64,000 nucleotides of DNA from Pseudomonas eucalypticola (GTDB lineage: Bacteria > Pseudomonadota > Gammaproteobacteria > Pseudomonadales > Pseudomonadaceae). The position numbers were made by a program, and so were the translations under genes. The stretch's first letter is position 1. Every line of letters starts with the position of its first letter. Below, in pieces: positions 17,990 through 27,354 of this stretch. The notes beneath the pieces were generated by a model, which saw only the letters and a program-made list of their open reading frames with translations, had not been told where the DNA came from and did no database searches. The stretch covers positions 2,388,501 to 2,452,500 of the forward strand of contig NZ_CP056030.1 of the NCBI RefSeq assembly GCF_013374995.1, given 5' to 3'.

Positions 17990-20900
17990 TCAGCCCGCAG
18001 GGGCCTCGAAGCGCTCACGGCCCAGTAGTGACACCAACAGGGCGACCGAGTCGGCATTGGCCAGGATAATAGCGGTGCGGACAGTTTCATCCAGCAAGAA
18101 CAGGTCCCGCGCCGCATCCAGGGTTTTCGCGCCGCTGAGTTGCAGCACCCGCTTGAGCGCATTGCCCTCCTCGGGGCCCAGGTCTCGCTCTGCCAGCGTG
18201 ACCCGGTCCATCACCCGGAACAGATCCTGGCGTGGTGTGCGGTGGGACAAGTAAGTGCGCGGCAGTATCAAGGCATTGATCACGGCCTGGTCGGCCGGGC
18301 TGCTGTTGCGGTACACGTCATCGAAGGGCCTGAAGGCCCCCAGGTAGGCGATGTCGTTGGTCTTGTTGGCGATGTGCGACAGTTCGTGGATCAGGTTGAC
18401 GGCCTGATAGTGGGCGTAGAGGTTGAAGCCCTTGGCCGGGTCTACCTGCTTGAGCAGGTCGGCATCGACGCGAAAGAACACTTCGCTCAGGTAGATATCG
18501 TGGTGCGAGTCCGAGGGAAAGGTCAGGGCGACGGTTTGCGAGTACCCAGGGCCGTTGCGCCCGATCACGAAGCGGTCGGAGGTCGCCGGTGCCAACGAGG
18601 GGTCGAGCAGCTCGGTGATTATCTGCTCGAACTGCACCCGCAGCTTGTGCAACAGTTGAGTCGAGCTCGCCTTGATACCGAAGAAGCCCTTGAGCAAAGC
18701 CTCGGTCTGTACCGGCAGTGGTAGCCATTGCTGCTTGGCGTTCAGGTTTTCCAGAGCATTGGTCAGGTAGCTGCGGGCTTGCTGGTGCGCGGCTTCGATC
18801 ATGTTGGCGTAAAGGGTGTCCATGGCGCGGATTTGCGTCATGCCCCGGGCCTGCACCTCGAGTACGCCCCTGAGGTCGCTCTCGATCAACTCCTCCTCGA
18901 ACTCCCGGGCCGTGTTGCCGCCGCCGCGCAAGCTGTCACCGCCGATGGCGTGCCACTGGCGTTCATTGCTCCAGCGAATACGCGGGCCTTTGCGCTGACC
19001 GTCGATGATTCGCCAGGCGTCTTTGAATGGCTCGACCTCGTAGACTTTGCCTTGCAGGATAGCGAAGCAGCGCTGGTCCTTGAGAAACAGGTGCAGGGCT
19101 GGGTCCTTGGTCATGGCCCGCAACTCCAGCCCAGGCACTTCGAAGCTGCTCAGGCGTGCGCTCAACTCCGTGTTCCAGCCGTCAGTGCGCCATGAGTAGG
19201 CCGGTGTGGCGCGCCAGCGTGAGGCGGTAGGCTGGCCCTCCTCGCGGGTAGCGGCCGCATTGCGTTCGCCCAACAGCAAGAATAGCCCGGCCGTAAACCG
19301 GGCCAGGGCCTCACCCCAGCGGTGGTTGAAAGCCGCGTGCAGGGAGGAGGCCAACCAGTCCTTGGATTGCCACAGGTTGACCAGTGAACTGAGGGCCTTG
19401 GGCAGGAACAGCGCGCCCAATTCGGTGCCTAACGTAAGCAGTTGCACGAACGCTCGGCGGTCCGCCTCCGAGGTAGTGACGGTGTTTTCCAGTGCCAACC
19501 GTTGCATCAACGCCACGGTGTCGTCGAACAGGTAATGCAGCGCATTGCCTTGCTCGACCGGGGAGTCGAAGGTGACCGCCAGGGGCTTGACCGGTGGCAC
19601 GTCGAAGATCGAATTGCCCAGCTCCGGAAAATGCGGGTGGCGCATGCCGCCATGGCGGTAGCGGGTGCGCACGTCAGCGGGCAGGCGCGCGATGATTTCT
19701 TCCTGCAGGGGAGCGCTGGCCAGCACCTTGGCCAGCAGGTCGGCCTGGTGCTCGAACTCTCGCAATATAGGGCCAGTACCGTTGAGTGTGTAGAGCACCA
19801 GTGGGCCTTTGCTGGGGTTGGTAGGGCCGATCAAGTGCATACCCACGGCAACATCCGGCGTGCCGCCTTCACTGGCCAGCATCTGGAGCGGCCGAATGGC
19901 GATTGCCTGGCCGTCTACGGGCAGGCGGGCCATTGCGTCAGGCATGGTTATCACCGCCTCGATGTAATCGCAGGCGCGCCGGCTCAACGTGCCTTCCAGT
20001 ACCTGTTGAAACGCTATCTGGACCACCTGAGGGGAAACCAGTCGCGAAAAGCGCCGGCGCCGCTCGGTGTAGAAGGAGGAGCTTGGACTGAACTCAGTGG
20101 CCAGATAAGCCTGGTACTGGGACGCGATATCCAGTTCGCGAATCATGGCGCGGATACCCTCGGCGTGCAGCGCATCGGGTACTGCGCTGCCATCGGCCAT
20201 GGTCAGGCTCACCACGGGCGTTTGCACCGCCGTCAGTTGGTCGACCGCGCACCGGGTCAGTGTCTGGTTCACCCGCGTGGTTTGCGCCGCTGTGGCATTG
20301 GTATCGCCCACCACCGGCGGCGCTGGGGTGTAGTGTGTCAGGGTGACGAGGATGTTGTCCGGGTCGGGTGTGTTGACCGGGATCAGGGTGCGCAATGTTG
20401 CCTGCAATTTGGTGCGCGTGAAGGCGTGCAGGTCTTGCAGCCCGAAGAGGTAGTCGTTGAGGGGCTGCTGAACGGCCAGGGCGCGCCGGAGCAATTCGAC
20501 GTACCGCGTCATGTCGGCGCTGCTGGCCTTGCCCAGCCAATGGGGCAGGGTATTTTCCATGTGCTTGACCTGCAACGCCACGTCCAGCCCGGCCATGGTG
20601 TAGCGCAAGGCGGTGCTGTGGCTGGCGTAGTCCACCATGAGCCTGAACAGGTTGCCTGGAAAGCGACAGCGCACGGCCAGCTTGCGCGCTTCATCGGCAT
20701 ATAGCTGCTGGCGCGCCAGTTCGTGACTCTGGGTGGACTCCAGCCAGTGGCCCTCGATGCGCCATGGCTTGCAGGTAATCAGCAGGTTGCGGTTGCGCTT
20801 GATGTTCGCGATCAGCAACCCGCGGTCACCCGGGGGGAGTAGTTCCAGCCAGGCATCCTTGCTCTGGGGATCGTTGAAGCGTCCGACCACCCAATGCAGC

Positions 20901-23065
20901 AGGGCCGGCAGATTGTTGAACTGTTGCAACCCATAGAGCACCGACCACAGCAGGACTTTGCCGGTGGGGTCGTCGGCGGCATGGATGGCCACCGTATAGC
21001 TCAGTCGGGCGGCGGCGCGATCGTTCATGAACTTCAGCGTCAGGCCGTGTGCCAGGAAATGGCCAGGGCCCTTGGCCTGGCGCTGGCGTTCCAGCGGGAA
21101 ATCGAGCAGTTGCTGCAAGCCTTGGACTAACGTTCCGTCCAGCAAGGGGGCCTCGCTTTCTACCTCGTATTCCAGCCGTACGGCTTGTTCGAGGATGGCC
21201 ACCAGCGCCTTCTGCGGTTCCACCCAAGCGTTACGAGTGCGCCAGCCCCGTTGGGCCTCGAGCATGCGCCGGTGGTGGGCCAACAGGCGCGGCGCGTTGT
21301 CGTTAAGCAGGGTTTTCAGCAGGGGCCATGGCAAACTCGGCAGTAGCACGCCATCCTTGTCCAGCACATGGCGATCGACATCGGGGCCGCGCCCCGTGGG
21401 TTGGCTGACCCAATCGAGCAACAGCTGGCTCACCGGAATACGTTTGTTGGTGTCGCTGCCGGTCGGTGTATGTGCGGGTATGTAGGCATAGACGTTTGTG
21501 CTGTCCAAATGCGGGTCGATGACGCTCAGCGCGGGGTCGAGCAAGACATGGGCACAGTCCTCCAGACCCGGTTGCTGTCGGTAGAGGCCCTCCATGCGCT
21601 GGGTCAGCTCCTTGACCAGCTGTAGCCGCCGGGCGTCCTTGGATACGGCCGCGTTGACCATGGGTGTCATTCCAGTGGCGGTGGGACGCGTCGCCCACCG
21701 CGGGCACAGGCCGCGATTGAACAGGCGCAGGTCCAGCAACGGTCGCAGGTCCAGGGCATTGTCGATTTTGACAACGGCCGTGTCGGCCTCGCCAGTGGGC
21801 GCTTGGCGCAGTGCGTGGCCGAGGTCAGCCTGCTGTCGTGCGTGGATGGCCTTGGCACAGGCCAGGAACGGCCTGCTGCCCAATTCACCGGACACCCGCC
21901 GGGGCGCGGACAGGCTCCTCCACTTGTGATGGTCAGCTTGGGCCACGGTCGGCGGCAATGCATGGCCCTTGAGCTGCTCCCACAAGGCGTCTTCATTGAA
22001 ATAGCGTTGCAGGTAACCGTTGCCGTCGTACAGGAACCGGTCGGGCCATTGTGGGTGCACGAACCACAGGCACCCCTGCAGGGCGACGGTCACGACCTTG
22101 TTTTCGACCTCTTCCACCAGCGACAACCATCGCGCCGACTCGCCTGGGGGGGCTGACCCTTGCACGGCCCTGCGTAACCATTGGAAGTGCGCCTCGGTGA
22201 TGATTTCATTATGGCGTGCCTGCAACAGGCTTTGGTAGAAGCCTTCTTCCAGGACCCTGGCCACCGCCTCTTCCTGGCCCGCCCAGTGGCTATCCAGCGC
22301 CTGGGCGTAAGCGGGCGCCAAAGCGTCGCGGCTTTCCTGCATCAATTTATCCATGGCCTGGGCCGCCTCATCGCCAAGCACATTGCCCTCCAGGTCCAAC
22401 CAGCGGTAATGGCAGTTGGCCGGTAGCGGCTGCGCGGCGAACTGCTGCAGGGCGACGCTGGCCAAGTCTGGCGCGCTGTGCACGCGGTCGGCCTGGCTAT
22501 CATGGACTTGCACCCAATGGTGCCGAGGTGGTTGGGGGCGGTCCTTGAACAGGGCGGGCAAGCGGCTGGCGACGGTTTCGCTCAACTGCCCGGCCAGGTC
22601 GGGGGTGCGTTCCAGCCATTCGGCAGCCAGCGTGAGGGTCAGGGCGCGCTGCTGCACATATTCGGTCATGCAGCCGTCGAACAGGTCAGGCGCTTGTACC
22701 AGGGTCAGTTCATAGTCGGGCCCCTCCCTGCCGGTAATACCGCTGAGCCGGTTGAGCTCGGCATGCAACGCCACACGGTCGACGAAGCGCTGCAAGCCAT
22801 CGAGGGCCGACCACAGGTAGACCTGACGCTGGTCGACGTCGGCGTGGCTGAACACCCGCGCGCCCACCAGTCGTGGGCAGAGCGCCGTGGCATTGGACAA
22901 CCCCAGGCGGTCCAGGCGCAGGCCGGTGTCGGTGACGTCAAGCTGCGATAGCCAGACGTACTCATGGGCATTGATCACTTTGGCCTGCAACGCCGCGAGC
23001 ACGTCGCGGTGATAACGCGACTCCAGCCCGTGGGGCAAAAAGAACGGCAGTGTTTTTCCGTGCAT
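17990..23065 (-). CDS. Very large dermonecrotic-toxin-like protein with a C-terminal aspzincin-type motif
   Basis: 1691 aa. The N-terminal part (FFLPHGLESRYHRDVLAALQ ... VNAHEYVWL-like) resembles the DUF6543/dermonecrotic-toxin N-terminal region of large Pseudomonas toxins. Residues ~1205-1270 are hydrophobic (LLTLGTELGALFLPKALSSL). A segment near 1290-1370 (LHLFLKDQRCFAILQGKVYE, WRIIDGQRKGPRIRW) is a repeat often seen before toxic tips. The C-terminal domain holds NLIHELSHIANKTNDIAYLG: HExxH at H1560-H1564 plus TNDIAY, fitting the HExxH...TxDxxY pattern of M35 aspzincins. A zinc peptidase toxin is inferred. No secretion or immunity gene is adjacent. Confidence 0.75.
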   Translation of the reverse strand: MHGKTLPFFLPHGLESRYHRDVLAALQAKVINAHEYVWLSQLDVTDTGLRLDRLGLSNATALCPRLVGARVFSHADVDQRQVYLWSALDGLQRFVDRVALHAELNRLSGITGREGPDYELTLVQAPDLFDGCMTEYVQQRALTLTLAAEWLERTPDLAGQLSETVASRLPALFKDRPQPPRHHWVQVHDSQADRVHSAPDLASVALQQFAAQPLPANCHYRWLDLEGNVLGDEAAQAMDKLMQESRDALAPAYAQALDSHWAGQEEAVARVLEEGFYQSLLQARHNEIITEAHFQWLRRAVQGSAPPGESARWLSLVEEVENKVVTVALQGCLWFVHPQWPDRFLYDGNGYLQRYFNEDALWEQLKGHALPPTVAQADHHKWRSLSAPRRVSGELGSRPFLACAKAIHARQQADLGHALRQAPTGEADTAVVKIDNALDLRPLLDLRLFNRGLCPRWATRPTATGMTPMVNAAVSKDARRLQLVKELTQRMEGLYRQQPGLEDCAHVLLDPALSVIDPHLDSTNVYAYIPAHTPTGSDTNKRIPVSQLLLDWVSQPTGRGPDVDRHVLDKDGVLLPSLPWPLLKTLLNDNAPRLLAHHRRMLEAQRGWRTRNAWVEPQKALVAILEQAVRLEYEVESEAPLLDGTLVQGLQQLLDFPLERQRQAKGPGHFLAHGLTLKFMNDRAAARLSYTVAIHAADDPTGKVLLWSVLYGLQQFNNLPALLHWVVGRFNDPQSKDAWLELLPPGDRGLLIANIKRNRNLLITCKPWRIEGHWLESTQSHELARQQLYADEARKLAVRCRFPGNLFRLMVDYASHSTALRYTMAGLDVALQVKHMENTLPHWLGKASSADMTRYVELLRRALAVQQPLNDYLFGLQDLHAFTRTKLQATLRTLIPVNTPDPDNILVTLTHYTPAPPVVGDTNATAAQTTRVNQTLTRCAVDQLTAVQTPVVSLTMADGSAVPDALHAEGIRAMIRELDIASQYQAYLATEFSPSSSFYTERRRRFSRLVSPQVVQIAFQQVLEGTLSRRACDYIEAVITMPDAMARLPVDGQAIAIRPLQMLASEGGTPDVAVGMHLIGPTNPSKGPLVLYTLNGTGPILREFEHQADLLAKVLASAPLQEEIIARLPADVRTRYRHGGMRHPHFPELGNSIFDVPPVKPLAVTFDSPVEQGNALHYLFDDTVALMQRLALENTVTTSEADRRAFVQLLTLGTELGALFLPKALSSLVNLWQSKDWLASSLHAAFNHRWGEALARFTAGLFLLLGERNAAATREEGQPTASRWRATPAYSWRTDGWNTELSARLSSFEVPGLELRAMTKDPALHLFLKDQRCFAILQGKVYEVEPFKDAWRIIDGQRKGPRIRWSNERQWHAIGGDSLRGGGNTAREFEEELIESDLRGVLEVQARGMTQIRAMDTLYANMIEAAHQQARSYLTNALENLNAKQQWLPLPVQTEALLKGFFGIKASSTQLLHKLRVQFEQIITELLDPSLAPATSDRFVIGRNGPGYSQTVALTFPSDSHHDIYLSEVFFRVDADLLKQVDPAKGFNLYAHYQAVNLIHELSHIANKTNDIAYLGAFRPFDDVYRNSSPADQAVINALILPRTYLSHRTPRQDLFRVMDRVTLAERDLGPEEGNALKRVLQLSGAKTLDAARDLFLLDETVRTAIILANADSVALLVSLLGRERFEAPAG

Positions 23066-23217
23066 GATGAGACTTCCCTGTGAACGTGATGGCCTGGCAT
23101 CGTAGCCAGCGCGATGACAGGAAGGCGTTAGACATGTAGTACGGGGGCGGGCTATTGACAGCCCGGGGGCGCAGAGGGGTAAATCCTTGGGAAGCCTCGT
23201 CCACCCAGGAGCACCGA

Positions 23218-24255
23218 ATGTCCGAGATGTCCGGTAGTCACCCGCCCAGCGAACGCCTGCCGTTCGAGGCGCTGGTGCAGTTGTTGCAAACCATTTTCGT
23301 GCGCCATGACGTTAGCCAGGAGGTCGCCCAGGTGCTGGCGCATAACTGCGCGGCAGCCCAGCGTGATGGCGCCCATAGCCATGGGGTGTTTCGTATCCCT
23401 GGGTATCTGTCCTCCCTGGCCAGTGGCTGGGTGGACGGGCGTGCGGTACCGGTGGTCGAGGACGTGGCGGCCGGTTTCGTTCGCGTGGATGCCGGTGGCG
23501 GCTTCGCCCAGCCGGCGCTGGCCGCGGCGCGGCCGCTGCTGGTGGCCAAGGCGCGGGAGGCCGGCATCGCGGTGCTGGCCATCCGTAATTCCCACCACTT
23601 CGCAGCACTGTGGCCCGACGTCGAGCCGTTCGCCCAGGAGGGGTTGTTGGCCCTCAGCGTGGTCAACAGCATGACCTGCGTGGTGCCCCACGGCGGCCAG
23701 CGGCCGCTGTTCGGTACCAACCCCATCGCGTTTGCCGCGCCGTGCCAGGGGTTGGCGCCGATTGTGTTCGACATGGCCACCAGCGCACTGGCCCATGGCG
23801 ATGTGCAGATCGCCGCCCGGCAGGGGCACGCAGTCCCGCCGGGCACTGGCGTTGACCGCGACGGTCAACCCACCACCGACCCCCAGGCTATCCTTGACGG
23901 CGGTGCCTTATTGCCGTTCGGCGGGCACAAGGGCTCGGCCCTGTCGATGATGGTTGAACTGTTGGCCGCCGCCCTCACGGGTGGCAACTTTTCGTTCGGC
24001 TTCGACTGGAGCGGTCACCCCGGGGCCAAGACACCGTGGACTGGGCAATTGATCATCGTGATAGACCCCGATAAAGGGGCTGGCGGTGATTTCGCTGCAC
24101 GCAGCCGTGAACTGGTCGAGCGCATGCAGGCGGTGGGGGTGACGCGGTTGGCGGGGGAACGGCGCTACCGGGAACGGGCGCGGGCGCAGGTGGAGGGGGT
24201 TGAAGTGGGGCGCGAAGAACTGGCGCAGCTAGTGGCTTTGAGCTTGCCCGCGTGA
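23218..24255 (+). CDS. dpkA: Delta1-piperideine-2-carboxylate/pyrroline-2-carboxylate reductase
   Basis: 345 aa from the ATG at 23218, with AGGAG at 23208-23212. It is a Ldh2/MDH-type NADPH-dependent reductase (not Rossmann-fold). Signatures include AQRDGAHSHGVFR (catalytic His region), RNSHHFAALWPDVEPFA, LFGTNPIAFAAP, VFDMATSALAHGDVQ and LPFGGHKGSALSMMVE. From memory it is very close to P. putida DpkA, which reduces the cyclic imine formed from D-lysine (giving L-pipecolate) and from D-proline. Role: D-lysine/pipecolate catabolism in the cytoplasm. It stands alone here and ends at a long hairpin. Confidence 0.9.
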   Translation: MSEMSGSHPPSERLPFEALVQLLQTIFVRHDVSQEVAQVLAHNCAAAQRDGAHSHGVFRIPGYLSSLASGWVDGRAVPVVEDVAAGFVRVDAGGGFAQPALAAARPLLVAKAREAGIAVLAIRNSHHFAALWPDVEPFAQEGLLALSVVNSMTCVVPHGGQRPLFGTNPIAFAAPCQGLAPIVFDMATSALAHGDVQIAARQGHAVPPGTGVDRDGQPTTDPQAILDGGALLPFGGHKGSALSMMVELLAAALTGGNFSFGFDWSGHPGAKTPWTGQLIIVIDPDKGAGGDFAARSRELVERMQAVGVTRLAGERRYRERARAQVEGVEVGREELAQLVALSLPA

Positions 24256-24263
24256 AGGTTGCC

Positions 24264-24305
24264 CCAGGCTGCAAGCCAGGCACACGTGCCTGGGTTGCAG
24301 CCTGG
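24264..24305. terminator. 42-bp near-perfect palindrome between convergent genes
   Basis: Outer arms CCAGGCTGCAA (24264-24274) and TTGCAGCCTGG (24295-24305), a single G/G mismatch, then inner arms CCAGGCAC (24276-24283) and GTGCCTGG (24286-24293) around the dinucleotide AC. It separates dpkA from the convergent DUF883 gene and probably terminates or insulates both. Confidence 0.65.
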
Positions 24306-24319
24306 AGCCGCGTCTCACG

Positions 24320-24637
24320 TCAGGAGCGGCGGCCCAGCAGCAGGCCGACCACCAGGCCGAACCCGGCCGAAACGGCCACGGTTTGCCACGGGTGGCCGCC
24401 AATGTAGTCCTGAGTGGCTTCCACCACCGGTTGCGCGCGTTCGCGGGCACCGGCCAAGGATTCCCGGGCCTGCTTGAGTTTCAGGCTGACCTGTTCGCGC
24501 CAGGTTTCCGCTTCGTCGCCGACCAGTTCGGCGCCGTTCTTGAGCAAGGCTTCCGACTCTTCGATCAGTGCCTGAAGCTCACTGAATGCCTGATCCTTGA
24601 TCTGATCGGCGGCTTGCGAGGCTGTTTTACGGGCCAT
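24320..24637 (-). CDS. DUF883 (ElaB/YqjD-like) ribosome-associated membrane protein
   Basis: 105 aa from the ATG at 24637, with AGGAG upstream. A charged amphipathic N-terminal region (QIKDQAFSELQALIEESEAL, REQVSLKLKQARE) is followed by a C-terminal membrane helix with the family signature DYIGGHPWQTVAVSAGFGLV and ending GLLLGRRS. ElaB/YqjD proteins of E. coli are tail-anchored, bind stationary-phase ribosomes and are RpoS-linked. The same role here is inferred. Confidence 0.88.
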   Translation of the reverse strand: MARKTASQAADQIKDQAFSELQALIEESEALLKNGAELVGDEAETWREQVSLKLKQARESLAGARERAQPVVEATQDYIGGHPWQTVAVSAGFGLVVGLLLGRRS

Positions 24638-24781
24638 GTGCGGTGCTCCTGATAGTTGATGACAGTGAACAATGGATTGCACCCCGCGCTGAAAGTTGCA
24701 GCGGCTTGTAATCGCCAGCCTTCAGGTGAGGGGTCGCGACAGTGTAAGATGTCAGCCATTTTCACCCGGTAGGAACCCCTG

Positions 24782-25036
24782 ATGAGCTTCAATCTGGCCA
24801 ACATGTCCCTCGCTGAGCGGGCGATGATCGAGGACGAAAAGTCCCGCTTGTTCGACCTGTGGCAATCGAACCTGGGCAAGGCCAAGGCCGACGCCGCGCG
24901 GCTGATTGGCGAAAAATCCAAGCGCAAGGGCAAATGGGCCGAATGGGTGCGCGCCGAGCTGGACGGCATGTCGCCACCCGAGTACGCCAACATGGTGCGT
25001 GCCGAGGTCAACCGGCTAATGGCCGCCAGCAAGTAA
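24782..25036 (+). CDS. Small conserved hypothetical protein
   Basis: 84 aa from the ATG at 24782. Mostly helical and highly charged (RAMIEDEKSRLFDLWQSN, LIGEKSKRKGKWAEWVRAEL), with no signal peptide or membrane helix. I recognise no named family. Codon use matches neighbours and the product is not a shadow. Its last 21 bp overlap the end of the convergent LysR gene. Confidence 0.7.
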   Translation: MSFNLANMSLAERAMIEDEKSRLFDLWQSNLGKAKADAARLIGEKSKRKGKWAEWVRAELDGMSPPEYANMVRAEVNRLMAASK

Positions 25037-25948
25037 CGCTGCGCCCACGCAAGCACTGATGGCCTCGCGCACCCGCAGCTGCGCCGGGTCTGCCTGGGCA
25101 TGGGTACGCCAGCCCAACTCCACGGGGTAGCGTGGCAAGTCCAGCGGGCAGGGCAAGGCCACCAGCCCTGTCACTTGGGCGATGCGCCGGGCCGCATGTG
25201 CTGGCGCCGTGGCGACCGCTGGCGAGCCCTTGAGCAGATAGGGCAGGGCAGCGAAATGGGTGGTAGACGCCCTGACCTGACGGCCGCGGCCCTGGGCCGC
25301 CAGGGCCTCGTCGATGATGCCGATGAAACCGCCTGACGAGATGAGCACCTGTTCGCGTTCGACGAACTCGTCGAGGCTCAGGTGCGCCTGGCCCGGCCTC
25401 AGGCTGGCAGGATCCAGCAGGCTCAGGTAGTGCCCCTCGCCCAGCACCTGACGCGTGAGCATGCGCTCATTGAACCCCCCGGCGGTCAATGCCAGGTCAA
25501 TGCTGCGCTCGCCCAGGGCGTGGGCGACGACCTGAGTGTGGGTCTGGCGGAAGATCAGGCGCAGGCCCGGGGCGCGCAGTTCCAGATCGTCGATCAACGG
25601 GCGCCCGAACGCTATCTCGAAATCATCCGACAGGCCCAGACTCACGGCGCGGCCGCTGTAATCGCCGGCCGCGGGGTCGAGCAGGGCCAGGCTCTGACGG
25701 CACTTGGTGAGTGCTTCACTGATCAGCGGCTTCAGTTGGTTGGCTCGCAAGGTCGGGGTCAGGCCGCGCCCCGTTCGGGCAAATAACGGGTCGCCATACA
25801 CGCCACGCAGGCGTCGCAACGCCGCGCTCACGGCTGACTGCGTCACACCCAGGCGCAATGCCGCGCGGCTGGCGCTGCCCTCGTCGTGCAGGGCTTCGAA
25901 GACTTTCAGCAGGTTCAGGTCCAGGTCAACGATATTCATGCGGTTCAT
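25016..25948 (-). CDS. LysR-family transcriptional regulator
   Basis: 310 aa; the start may be the ATG at 25948 or the one at 25939, neither with a clear Shine-Dalgarno sequence. The winged helix-turn-helix (NLLKVFEALHDEGSASRAAL, LGVTQSAVSAALRRLR) is followed by a LysR effector-binding domain. Together with SAVSAALRRLR...DPLFARTGRGL it resembles the NodD/NahR/PcpR subgroup that binds aromatic or related small ligands. It is divergent from pstS across 311 bp. Target genes are not evident. Confidence 0.88.
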   Translation of the reverse strand: MNRMNIVDLDLNLLKVFEALHDEGSASRAALRLGVTQSAVSAALRRLRGVYGDPLFARTGRGLTPTLRANQLKPLISEALTKCRQSLALLDPAAGDYSGRAVSLGLSDDFEIAFGRPLIDDLELRAPGLRLIFRQTHTQVVAHALGERSIDLALTAGGFNERMLTRQVLGEGHYLSLLDPASLRPGQAHLSLDEFVEREQVLISSGGFIGIIDEALAAQGRGRQVRASTTHFAALPYLLKGSPAVATAPAHAARRIAQVTGLVALPCPLDLPRYPVELGWRTHAQADPAQLRVREAISACVGAALLAGGH

Positions 25949-26259
25949 GTCGGCGGCGAGTCACGGTGGTTTCACTCATGATTGGCCACGCCACGACCGT
26001 GTGCAACCGATTTTGGTTCCCGGAAGATCCGTGTCAGAAAACCATCGGTGTTCGGCTAACGTTGCCCGTCAGGCGATGAAATTAGCTGATTTTCATGCAT
26101 TTTCTTCAACTCGATGACGCCCTGGCCGTACTGGCGCAATGCAATATTTCATTGAACCCACGATGAACTGTCATTAAACCGAAATATTCAAAGCATTAAA
26201 TCGTCATGGCCAAACCCAGTGGGTAGGACCCACTCAAACCAATTTGCCGAGGTGTTGCC
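25949..26259. promoter_or_regulatory. Divergent regulatory region between the LysR gene and pstS
   Basis: 311 bp without a gene. CTGTCATTAAACC at 26168-26180 contains a perfect PHO half-site (CTGTCAT), followed at the expected 11-bp step by a degenerate second half. It lies about 90 bp before the pstS GTG. AT-rich DNA (26080-26205) fits a promoter. PhoB control of pstS is known for the family; this exact site is inferred. Confidence 0.45.
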
Positions 26260-27279
26260 GTGACGCTGCTGAATAAAACTCGTCTGTCGCTCTTGCTGGC
26301 CTCCCTGTGCCTGACCGGCCTGGCCCACGCGACCGATGTCACCGGAGCGGGCTCCAGCTTTGTCTACCCGGTGCTTTCCAAGTGGTCCCAGGACTACAGC
26401 AAAGCGAAAGACAACCGCATCAACTACCAGTCCATCGGCTCGGGCGGCGGCATCGCTCAGATCAAGGCAGCGACCGTTGACTTCGGCGCATCGGACGCCC
26501 CGCTCAGCGCTGATGACCTCAAGGCTTCCGGCCTGGGCCAGTTCCCCAGCGTCATTGGCGGTATCGTGCCGGTCATCAACGTCGAAGGCGTTGAAGCCGG
26601 CAAGCTGAAGCTGGATGGCCAGACCCTGGCCGACATCTTCCAGGGCAAGATCACCAAGTGGAACGACAAGGCCATCGTCGCCCTCAACCCAGGCGTCAAC
26701 CTGCCAGACACCGCTATCACCGTGGTTCACCGTTCCGATGGTTCGGGTACGTCCTTCAACTTCACCAACTACCTGTCCAAGGTCAGTTCGGATTGGAACG
26801 ACAAGCTGAAGTTCGGCACCACCGTAGCCTGGCCGGTCGGCGTGGGCGGCAAGGGTAACGAAGGTGTGGCGGCCTACGTGAAGCAGATCAAGGGGTCGAT
26901 CGGTTACGTCGAATACGCCTACGCCCTGCAGAACAAAATGAACGCTGCCCAACTGAAAAACGCCGCCGGCAAGTTCGTCGAGCCCAATGCCAAGGCCTTC
27001 CAGGCCGCCGCGGACACTGCCGACTGGGCCAGCGCCCAGGACTTCAACCTGATCATGACCAACGCACCGGGCGACAACGCGTGGCCGATCACCGCCACCA
27101 CCTGGATCATCATGTACAAGCAGTCCAAGAACGCCGAGCAGAGCAAGGCCGCCTTTGACTTCTTCAAATGGTCCCTGGAAAACGGTCAGCAACAGGCCGC
27201 TGCCCTGGACTACGTAGCGCTGCCAGGTTCGCTGGTGCAGAAGATCGAAGGCTACTGGAAATCCGATTTCGCCCATTGA
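26260..27279 (+). CDS. pstS: Phosphate ABC transporter substrate-binding protein
   Basis: 339 aa from a GTG with GAGGTG 7 bp upstream. Signal peptide ends at LTGLAHA (about residue 24). Binding-site motifs: VTGAGSSFVYPVLSKW, FGASDAPLSADDL and VVHRSDGSGTSFNFTNYL, the classical phosphate-binding loops of PstS. It captures phosphate in the periplasm and delivers it to PstCA. First gene of pstSCAB. Confidence 0.95.
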   Translation: MTLLNKTRLSLLLASLCLTGLAHATDVTGAGSSFVYPVLSKWSQDYSKAKDNRINYQSIGSGGGIAQIKAATVDFGASDAPLSADDLKASGLGQFPSVIGGIVPVINVEGVEAGKLKLDGQTLADIFQGKITKWNDKAIVALNPGVNLPDTAITVVHRSDGSGTSFNFTNYLSKVSSDWNDKLKFGTTVAWPVGVGGKGNEGVAAYVKQIKGSIGYVEYAYALQNKMNAAQLKNAAGKFVEPNAKAFQAAADTADWASAQDFNLIMTNAPGDNAWPITATTWIIMYKQSKNAEQSKAAFDFFKWSLENGQQQAAALDYVALPGSLVQKIEGYWKSDFAH

Positions 27280-27354
27280 TGTGAAGTGAACCGGCGCGCC
27301 CTCGTCGGACCCTGAACGGTTCGGCGGGGGCGTCTGCCTTGCGAGTGGATTGCC

